A stretch of 9,475 bases of DNA from Bacteroidales bacterium. Its GTDB lineage: Bacteria; Bacteroidota; Bacteroidia; Bacteroidales; GCA-2711565. This document shows, in pieces, positions 5,257 to 9,475 of this stretch; within the stretch, counting starts at the first letter, position 1, and each line of letters begins with the position of its first letter. The notes under the pieces were generated by a model. It did no database searches. It saw only the letters and a program-made list of their open reading frames with translations, and was not told where the DNA came from. The stretch lies in assembly GCA_029938505.1 (NCBI GenBank), contig JAOZUV010000007.1, forward strand, positions 1 through 9,475, given 5' to 3'. A program made the position numbers and the translations under genes.

Positions 5257-5272
5257 AATTAAAATTTTTAAT

Positions 5273-5316
5273 AAAGAGGAGCGTTCATTGAGCTTGTCGA
5301 AATGTCGCTCCTCTTT
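5273..5316 (-). repeat. 11-bp stem hairpin enclosing dispersed palindrome copy 5
   Basis: AAAGAGGAGCG (5273-5283) and CGCTCCTCTTT (5306-5316) are perfectly complementary. The 22-base loop contains CATT-GAGCTTGTCGA-AATG (5286-5304), a copy of the dispersed palindrome with the TTG core variant. On the transcribed strand the stem is followed by a TTTATTAAAAATTTT stretch, so it could act as a weak terminator or attenuator, 16 bases before the 172-aa gene's ATG and 38 bases after the DUF3164 gene's stop. Confidence 0.75.
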
Positions 5317-5354
5317 GGTGATCTATCTATTTGATGGGGGATTATATTTCATGC

Positions 5355-5972
5355 TTATATACTCGAAAAATTAAGCTCTATCGCTTTATATTGCTCTTGT
5401 GTATCTTTCACCCAAACTCGATAATAAATCTTACTAGAGGGATTCCTAATACTTTCTTCCAATAAATTCATGGCTTCCTGAAATAAAGGCTGTTTTATCT
5501 TTTGACGGTATTTGAGTAAACCCATCACTTTTTTAGTGTCAAGCTTACCTCCGCTAGTTTGAAAAGCATCGGTCACCATATCCTTAATAAATGCAATTTT
5601 ACTGTCCAAATGGGCATCTAAAAACAGATCAAGTTTTTCTCGGGCAGCAGCAACACCCATATCATCAAATACAATTCTTTCGTTTACATCACGCTCCACT
5701 TTAATTGATCTGTCAAAATTATGCCAAGTAAAATTCCCTTTTCCTTTAGTTTGAATTCCCTTCTCTAGCATATAAGCCTGCTCCACCTCATTACATATGG
5801 CTTGAATGGTTTCTTTGTACTTTACCAAACCCTCATTAAGGTTATTGGCCTTGCGTACTAATTCAGCTGATTTACGCTCCATTAGTCGCTCTACTTTGGT
5901 AGTTCGGTTGTATGGGATTCTCGTCCCACTTTCGTCAATCCAGAACTCTTGATTTGATTTTTGATTTCTCAT
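5355..5972 (-). CDS. DUF3164 family protein
   Basis: Encodes 205 aa from ATG 5972. Features of the family as I know it: an N-terminal WIDESGTRIPYNRTTKVERL segment, a long helical middle (KYKETIQAICNEVEQAYMLE), then TWHNFDRSIKVERDVNERIVFDD, the ~50-residue helical ARE(K)LD...HLDSKIAFIKDMVTDAF, and a C-terminal KVMGLLKYRQKIKQPLFQEA...YYRVW segment. DUF3164 proteins are common in the early operons of Mu-like and other transposable phages; their role is not established. The frame is open to 6044, but the first 24 codons overlap a separate 45-codon gene (5983-6120), and MRNQKSNQEFWIDESG is the natural family start, so 5972 is preferred. It is among the three best markers of a transposable phage here. 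Confidence 0.8.
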   Translation of the reverse strand: MRNQKSNQEFWIDESGTRIPYNRTTKVERLMERKSAELVRKANNLNEGLVKYKETIQAICNEVEQAYMLEKGIQTKGKGNFTWHNFDRSIKVERDVNERIVFDDMGVAAAREKLDLFLDAHLDSKIAFIKDMVTDAFQTSGGKLDTKKVMGLLKYRQKIKQPLFQEAMNLLEESIRNPSSKIYYRVWVKDTQEQYKAIELNFSSI

Positions 5973-5982
5973 GATTATTGAT

Positions 5983-6120
5983 TTATTTGTTAAGTTCACG
6001 TAAGTATAATCTGTGTTTTGTATGACGATTTTTTGCACGTTCAATATCTCTGCGTTTTAATTCCTGATCCAGTAAATTATCTGGAACTTTGTGCAGGGGA
6101 GTTTTGGTTTTTGCTGTCAT
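5983..6120 (-). CDS. Small basic 45-aa protein
   Basis: ATG 6120 to TAA 5983-5985 gives 45 aa: MTAKTKTPLHKVPDNLLDQE, then LKRRDIERAKNRHTKHRLYL and RELNK. It is strongly basic and helical in its C-terminal half, with no signal peptide. It fits between the signal-peptide protein gene (stop at 6124) and the DUF3164 start at 5972 with gaps of 3 and 10 bases, which supports it as a real gene of the operon and argues against the longer DUF3164 start. Function unknown; a basic helix of this kind could bind nucleic acid, but no motif proves it. Confidence 0.55.
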   Translation of the reverse strand: MTAKTKTPLHKVPDNLLDQELKRRDIERAKNRHTKHRLYLRELNK

Positions 6121-6123
6121 ATC

Positions 6124-6606
6124 TTAAAATTTTGATTTTGGATTTAATTGCCAGTAAACACCTATTTTATCATAGCCTCCATACATTTCAAAGCGATGGT
6201 ATATCATTGATTTGGTTGGATGGATGCATTTATGCTCATATTTGATTGTAATACGGCTTATTTTATACTTGAGAGCAAAAGTGTAATCGGTTTGTAAAGG
6301 CTGAAATTTTAAGCCATTAATACGAGAGGTTAATGTTTCAACACGCATATCGGCTAATAGGTTTTTGAGTATTTTAAGCTCAAAACCTGCCATCAGATAG
6401 ATTGTTAAAGCATTCGGTTTATTATTATAAACGGATTGCTCAACTGGTAATAAAGGCACATCAATCACCTCTTGCGTATAAGTATAATTATAGTCTGTAA
6501 AATACTCAACACCCACATAAGGATTAATTGTTTGGGCTTTTACTGTTGCCATTGCAAACACCCAAATGGCTAGCAATATAATGGCTGTTATTATAAATTT
6601 TTTCAT
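6124..6606 (-). CDS. Exported beta-rich protein, probable outer-membrane or periplasmic
   Basis: Encodes 160 aa. It has a clear Sec signal, MKKFIITAIILLAIWVFAMA then TVKAQ with cleavage probably after AQ or KA, followed by TINPYVGVEYFTDYNYTY, an aromatic opening typical of small outer-membrane barrels. Alternating strands follow: LTIYLMAGFELKI, LLADMRVETLTSRI, DYTFALKYKISRITIKYEHK, and HRFEMYGGYDKIGVYW. About six to eight strands and a C-terminus near an aromatic (WQLNPKSKF) would suit a small barrel or a beta-sandwich. No lipobox. Its ATG overlaps the preceding gene's stop by 4 bases (6603-6606), so it is part of the early operon rather than a stray host gene. An exported protein among early transposable-phage genes is unusual; altering the host surface, for example excluding other phages, is a hypothesis only. 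Confidence 0.75.
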   Translation of the reverse strand: MKKFIITAIILLAIWVFAMATVKAQTINPYVGVEYFTDYNYTYTQEVIDVPLLPVEQSVYNNKPNALTIYLMAGFELKILKNLLADMRVETLTSRINGLKFQPLQTDYTFALKYKISRITIKYEHKCIHPTKSMIYHRFEMYGGYDKIGVYWQLNPKSKF

Positions 6607-6884
6607 AATGGAAATTTTTTGATGAATGAATTAATTATATCTTGAGTGGCTTTATCTTCGCCCTCATTCACAATCTCTTTTGTTAAGTTTGTTGCAAGGG
6701 AGTTCATTAAGCGATCTAAACGAATCACCTTATCATTTGGAGCTAATAAAACAGGAACATCCGAAAATCCTCGACAGGTTGTAGATGTGCTACTATAAGG
6801 TAGCTCACGAATTTCAATTTCATAGCCATTGGCTTTAAAAAACTCAATAACCTGATTTTCTGGAATAAATATCTTTATAAACAT
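6603..6884 (-). CDS. Hypothetical 93-aa phage protein
   Basis: Encodes 93 aa: MFIKIFIPENQVIEFFKANG, then YEIEIRELPYSSTSTTCRGF, a hydrophobic VPVLLAPNDKVIRLDRLMNS and a helical end with KEIVNEGEDKATQDIINSFI. It looks like a small alpha/beta protein; no family recognised. It has the clearest Shine-Dalgarno in the window (AAAGGAG on the minus strand at about 6899-6893, 8 bases before the ATG), inside the 3' end of the coiled-coil gene. It overlaps that gene by 10 bases and the exported-protein gene by 4. Confidence 0.65.
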   Translation of the reverse strand: MFIKIFIPENQVIEFFKANGYEIEIRELPYSSTSTTCRGFSDVPVLLAPNDKVIRLDRLMNSLATNLTKEIVNEGEDKATQDIINSFIKKFPL

Positions 6885-7102
6885 AGTATCGCTCCTTTCG
6901 GCATTGTGTAAGAATGTGATTTGCGTTTGAAATTGTTTTGTTTTCGGGTACGGGTCACCTCTAGCTTTTGCTTAACAATATTCAATGCTCTGAATAGTTC
7001 GTCTGTAAAGCCTTTTTTCAATTTTATCTCCAGCTTCTTTTCCTGACCTTTGAGTTTGGTGATCTTTTCTGTTAGTTCTTTGTTGGCTAGTTTATCCATC
7101 AT
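6875..7102 (-). CDS. Small lysine-rich coiled-coil protein
   Basis: Encodes 75 aa. Residues ~1-50 are a charged amphipathic helix likely to form a coiled coil (LANKELTEKITKLKGQEKKL, then FTDELFRALNIVKQKLEVTR). The end is basic with HSYTMPKGAILCL. It starts 2 bases after the GemA-like gene's TAA and overlaps the next gene by 10 bases, so it sits in an unbroken operon. The start could be either of two consecutive Met codons. The function is unknown; its place beside GemA and MuB-type genes gives no specific clue. Confidence 0.6.
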   Translation of the reverse strand: MMDKLANKELTEKITKLKGQEKKLEIKLKKGFTDELFRALNIVKQKLEVTRTRKQNNFKRKSHSYTMPKGAILCL

Positions 7103-7104
7103 AT

Positions 7105-7533
7105 TTAATTTAAGTTCGACAATGCATTTTCAATTTCAACCTGAACATCCTGACAACCTTTTGCAGCTGTGGCTTTTCGTCCAAAGCCGTAATAAGTATC
7201 TCGGAGTCGTGATGCTGGGATTTCGTTAAATGATTTATAACCTGTAGCACGGCAAGCAATACTCTTGATTAAATCAGCATTACTCAGCTCACCATTACCA
7301 TTTGTAATACCTCTCGATGCCAACCAGCCACCAATTGAAGCCATCACCCTTTTGCGCCATTTATTACTATCACCATTTAAGTCATTGATAAAAGCAATGA
7401 GTTGATTTTCGCTTAAACTTTTGCTGCTTTCAACTCCAGCTGAAGCAAGCAAATCAGGCTTATGTTTCATCAATCCATTTTTACTAAGGATGGTGTGAAA
7501 CTGCTTTAATAATTGTTTTTTTCGTTCTGTCAT
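7105..7533 (-). CDS. GemA / Mu gp16-like early protein
   Basis: Encodes 142 aa. The N-terminal half (KKQLLKQFHTILSKNGLMKH, then SSKSLSENQLIAFINDLN) has the helical layout of Mu gp16/GemA-type proteins: a short helix pair, a lysine/serine-rich turn and a hydrophobic helix leading to a conserved tryptophan. The second half has RKRVMASIGGWLASRGI, then SNADLIKSIACRATGYKSFN and EIPASRLRDTYYGFGRKATA. The I-A-C-R-A-G-x-x-x-F-N-x-I-P-x-x-R-L-R-x-x-Y-Y-x-F pattern is one I associate with the Bacteroidetes version found next to transposition genes. In Mu, GemA influences host gene expression and DNA topology; function here is by analogy. The gene follows the RecA-like ATPase after a gap holding palindrome copy 6. 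Confidence 0.6.
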   Translation of the reverse strand: MTERKKQLLKQFHTILSKNGLMKHKPDLLASAGVESSKSLSENQLIAFINDLNGDSNKWRKRVMASIGGWLASRGITNGNGELSNADLIKSIACRATGYKSFNEIPASRLRDTYYGFGRKATAAKGCQDVQVEIENALSNLN

Positions 7534-7551
7534 ATCTTTATTTTTCTAGGT

Positions 7552-7571
7552 CATTGAGCGAAGTCGAAATG
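7552..7571 (-). repeat. Dispersed palindrome, copy 6
   Basis: CATT (7552-7555) and AATG (7568-7571) form a stem around GAGCGAAGTCGA (7556-7567), one base from the common core. The RecA-like gene's TAA (7572-7574) abuts it directly, just as the lipoprotein gene's TAA abuts copy 1. Confidence 0.75.
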
Positions 7572-8207
7572 TTATATTTGGTTTGCACCTTCTTCCCATA
7601 TCACAAATGGATCACCGCCTCCATATCTACTTTGAGGATGAGCTATGTAAGCCTCTACCCAAATTTTTACAAAAGCATCAAATCTTATACTTTCAGCTAC
7701 TCCGCCAGCAGGGTTTTTACCTTTAGCATGAGATATGTATATGAAAAGCTTATTTCTAAATTCGTCCTGTAAATCCTTATATTCTTTATAAGTCATTCCA
7801 GTATATTGAATGGAATCAATTGCAATTATATCGGGGCTTTTTCGTAGTCTAAGGCGTTTTTTCAATTCACTAATTGGCTCTTTGTCTAAAAGGATCACTC
7901 TGCTCTTTACATCAACCATCCCTACTCTTTTAAATGCCAATTTCATACTATATGATGCCCCCTCCTCTAAACTATCATAGGCACATCTAAATCCTAGCTG
8001 AGCAAAATATTTTAATAATTGGAGTGCAAATGATGTTTTTCCATTGGATGGGTTACCAGATATAATCCAGCTGCCTCTTATTTCAGGCTCTCCAATAGAG
8101 TTTTTCCAAACACCTTCAAATGGAACAGTCTTATAGTTCTTATTATACAGTTCATTTACACTCACTGCACGTTTTATCTTCTTAGGCTTTTTAATAGTCT
8201 CATTCAT
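7572..8207 (-). CDS. RecA/KaiC-fold P-loop ATPase
   Basis: Encodes 211 aa. After a basic N-terminus it has a Walker A, GNPSNGKTS (residues 51-59), a RecA-type segment with catalytic-glutamate-like AYDSLEEG (residues 76-83), a Walker B DIIAIDS (126-132) and FIYISHAKG (about 155-163), where SHA(K) matches the histidine/lysine sensor region of RadA/DnaB/KaiC-like ATPases. The C-terminus has GGVAESIRFDAFVKIWVEAY and ends at an aromatic FVIWEEG. It is short for RadA (~450 aa) or a DnaB helicase and is a stand-alone RecA core. It sits directly after the MuB-like gene. Established parallels: small RecA-like ATPases occur in many Bacteroidetes phages; their role in recombination or replication is inferred. 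The start at 8207 is preceded by a tRNA-like fold 16 bases upstream and no clear Shine-Dalgarno. Confidence 0.8.
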   Translation of the reverse strand: MNETIKKPKKIKRAVSVNELYNKNYKTVPFEGVWKNSIGEPEIRGSWIISGNPSNGKTSFALQLLKYFAQLGFRCAYDSLEEGASYSMKLAFKRVGMVDVKSRVILLDKEPISELKKRLRLRKSPDIIAIDSIQYTGMTYKEYKDLQDEFRNKLFIYISHAKGKNPAGGVAESIRFDAFVKIWVEAYIAHPQSRYGGGDPFVIWEEGANQI

Positions 8208-8223
8208 GTTAATCTCAGTTTTG

Positions 8224-8269
8224 TGAAGGTGGCAGGAGTCGAACCTGCCATCCCTATTGTATCACCTTC
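8224..8269 (-). ncRNA. tRNA-like mini-fold (acceptor stem plus T arm)
   Basis: Read on the minus strand: GAAGGTG (8269-8263), 14 bases, GCAGG-TTCGACT-CCTGC (8248-8232), CACCTTC (8231-8225), then A (8224). The 7-base ends are perfectly complementary like an acceptor stem. The 5-bp hairpin with the 7-base TTCGACT loop fits the T-arm consensus TTCRANY at the canonical position. The 14-base connector replaces the D and anticodon arms, so it cannot be a decoding tRNA. It resembles the tRNA-like half of tmRNA, or a deleted tRNA. No CCA follows (ACAAAAC). It lies 16 bases before the RecA-like ATPase start, so it may be a 5'-leader control element rather than an independent RNA. Confidence 0.5.
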
Positions 8270-8276
8270 GGTGTCC

Positions 8277-8398
8277 TAGTGTTGATTATCGTGCATTTTC
8301 TTGTTTGGGTGGACGAACTTGGGACAACAACAAAAAACCCACATCAACACTATATTTAAACAGCTGTAGACACGTTCAGCTGTAATTAACCCACCCAA
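8277..8398 (-). other. Structured non-coding stretch between the two ATPase genes
   Basis: The 196 bases between 8208 and 8403 have no supportable gene. Pairings visible: TAGTGTTGAT (8277-8286) with ATCAACACTA (8343-8352), 10 bp; ACAGCTG (8360-8366) with CAGCTGT (8377-8383), 7 bp with a 10-base loop; TTGGGTGG (8305-8312) with CCACCCAA (8391-8398), 8 bp. The last crosses the first and would make a pseudoknot. A 10-bp match in ~200 bases is not expected often by chance; the 8-bp match could be chance. The tRNA-like fold follows immediately 3'. Confidence 0.45.
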
Positions 8399-8403
8399 TA
8401 TCT

Positions 8404-9282
8404 TTAAGCCGTTTCGGGCTGTTTTTGTTTTTGAATTTCAATTCTAATACGTCGTAATGAGCCTCCTGTTTTTGCATAAAGACCAGCCACGTCAGTAATA
8501 CCATTAGCTTTACCAATGATAGCAACCTGAGCTTGCATAAACTTTTTACGATCTTCACCAGCTTCTGGGGTTATGCGCTGGTAACGTCCACCAAAACGAC
8601 TAAATATTTCCGTATAACCAACTTTCTGAAGATTCTTATTACGGTCAATTTTTGCCTTTAAACCATCCGCTCCCATCATATACCATCCACATTTATACTC
8701 AGTGGCATTCCATAGGGCTTTAAGCTCTAAAAATGCAGGATAATTCAAGTCGCCTGCTTCATCTAAAACAATTAATGGGTCTGGGGTTACACCGAGGAAA
8801 TAAATTAAATCGGCACGTACATCACAAAACTTTTTGTAACTATCTAAACCAAAGCTCCGTGAAATTGCTCTGATCAATTCATGCTTTGTTTTATGTTGTG
8901 AGCAGTCAATATATGCTGCATTGGCTGTAACAGCACAATAACATTGAGCTGCATAGCTTTTACCAATATCAGCATCGTCGACCAGAATACTACTAAATGA
9001 TTGTTTTTGACAGGCTGTTAGCTGAGTTTCTATATAATCATAAACAGGAGTACGAGCAGTTTTTAAGTGTACTCGATTTGTGATAGGTACATTTAATAAA
9101 CGAGCTATTGTAATAAGCTTTGCATCTGAAAGAATATCCTTTGTTTTCCTTGAATTAACCACACGAGATATTTGGGATGCGCTTACACCTAAAAAACTAC
9201 CAAATTTTATACGTGATGCATAAGTCTGCTCAACAATAAGCATCTCATCAATAATTCTTTGTCTAATTTTATCGTCTAACAT
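8404..9282 (-). CDS. MuB-like transposition ATPase (target-capture protein)
   Basis: Encodes 292 aa. Residues ~20-65 form an N-terminal HTH of the XRE/Cro kind (RIKFGSFLGVSASQISRVVN), as in MuB. The AAA+ domain follows: a P-loop strand SSILVDDADIGKSYAAQCY (GKS at 107-109), Walker B PLIVLDEAGDL (169-179), a sensor-like segment GWYMMGADGL and an arginine-rich FSRFGGRYQRITPEAGEDRK region. The C-terminal helical part (TGGSLRRIRIEIQKQKQPE) is typical of MuB/TniB-type proteins. In Mu, MuB binds DNA as ATP-dependent filaments and delivers targets to the MuA transposase. Length is close to MuB (~310 aa). The P-loop's first glycine is replaced by Asp (DDADIGKS). The start lies 11 bases after the upstream gene's stop. 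Transposase A is not in the window. Confidence 0.85.
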   Translation of the reverse strand: MLDDKIRQRIIDEMLIVEQTYASRIKFGSFLGVSASQISRVVNSRKTKDILSDAKLITIARLLNVPITNRVHLKTARTPVYDYIETQLTACQKQSFSSILVDDADIGKSYAAQCYCAVTANAAYIDCSQHKTKHELIRAISRSFGLDSYKKFCDVRADLIYFLGVTPDPLIVLDEAGDLNYPAFLELKALWNATEYKCGWYMMGADGLKAKIDRNKNLQKVGYTEIFSRFGGRYQRITPEAGEDRKKFMQAQVAIIGKANGITDVAGLYAKTGGSLRRIRIEIQKQKQPETA

Positions 9283-9293
9283 AATTTTAAAGT

Positions 9294-9475
9294 TTAAATG
9301 ACGCTTGAAAAAGCTTTTGATTTAGTATCTCCATTCGGGTATATACTTACACAACATAACTCCAGACAAGCATGACAGGTCAATAAACGATCCCAATAAC
9401 CTTGAGTTCCAACCATCTTATCTGTAGGTTGAGGAGTTTTATTTTGATCATTACAACGAGCGCAAGTCCATCTGG
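9294..9475 (-). CDS. C-terminal part of a zinc-ribbon protein (partial)
   Basis: The minus strand is open from the right window edge to TAA at 9294-9296, about 60 residues. It reads RWTCARCNDQNKTPQPTDKM, then VGTQGYWDRLLTCHACLELC and CVSIYPNGDTKSKAFSSVI. Two C-x-x-C knuckles (TCARC and TCHAC) 29 residues apart suggest a zinc ribbon. The N-terminus is outside the window. It ends 11 bases before the MuB-like gene's start, so it is probably in the same operon. A role in early regulation or DNA binding is possible but not shown. Confidence 0.6.
   Translation of the reverse strand, partial: RWTCARCNDQNKTPQPTDKMVGTQGYWDRLLTCHACLELCCVSIYPNGDTKSKAFSSVI

Noticed and set aside
5973..6044. 24-residue N-terminal extension of the DUF3164 protein
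   Set aside because: It overlaps a separate 45-codon gene in another frame, and the recognisable family start is at 5972.
8224..8300. Complete functional tRNA
   Set aside because: No D or anticodon arm can be fitted; the only matching 5' acceptor strand is 14 bases from the T arm.
8376..8558. 60-codon minus-strand frame overlapping the MuB-like gene
   Set aside because: Out of frame inside the 3' end of the ATPase gene and without independent support.

Overview
The window is AT-rich, and every gene I can support lies on the minus strand, so transcription runs from right to left. Lipoprotein and Sec signals, the Bacteroidetes-type start contexts (mostly without a Shine-Dalgarno), the dispersed GAGCGGAGTCGA repeats and the protein types all suggest a Bacteroidetes host. 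The gene set suggests a transposable (Mu-like) prophage or phage, seen across its early region. The anchors are a MuB-like target-capture ATPase (8404-9282), a GemA/gp16-like protein (7105-7533) and a DUF3164 protein (5355-5972). The transposase A gene is not in the window and would be expected further right. These family calls come from reading the proteins; no database search was possible.

Layout in transcription order: the tail of a zinc-ribbon protein (9294-9475, cut by the window edge); the MuB-like ATPase with an N-terminal HTH; a 196-base non-coding stretch with a tRNA-like mini-fold just before the next start codon; a RecA/KaiC-fold ATPase (7572-8207); then a tight run of small genes, several overlapping by 4-14 bases: GemA-like, a coiled-coil protein, a 93-aa protein, a signal-peptide beta-rich protein, a 45-aa basic protein, DUF3164, a 172-aa protein, a Rossmann-like protein that appears frameshifted, a 141-aa protein with an FxxFW...TYLNQ tail, a 116-aa protein, a 76-aa protein, a 50-aa protein and a 106-aa protein.

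Left of about 2.65 kb the character changes. A TATAAT-type promoter candidate drives a 26-codon proline-rich micro-ORF and a 476-aa membrane-anchored TPR protein. This looks like an accessory (moron) cassette. A 104-aa HTH-like protein, a small lipoprotein and the start of an LRIGN-type phage protein (cut by the left edge) follow.

The striking non-gene signal is a family of short imperfect palindromes (six sites at 191-213, 605-649, 2941-2964, 4379-4398, 5284-5305 and 7552-7571). They share a core, but their flanking stem arms differ between copies while staying complementary. Two copies are read in frame inside proteins as D-x-S-T-P, and two abut stop codons. Other points to re-examine are the tRNA-like fold with a possible pseudoknot before it, the probable +1 frameshift near 4535, an 8-base tandem repeat, and the micropeptide plus TPR pair.
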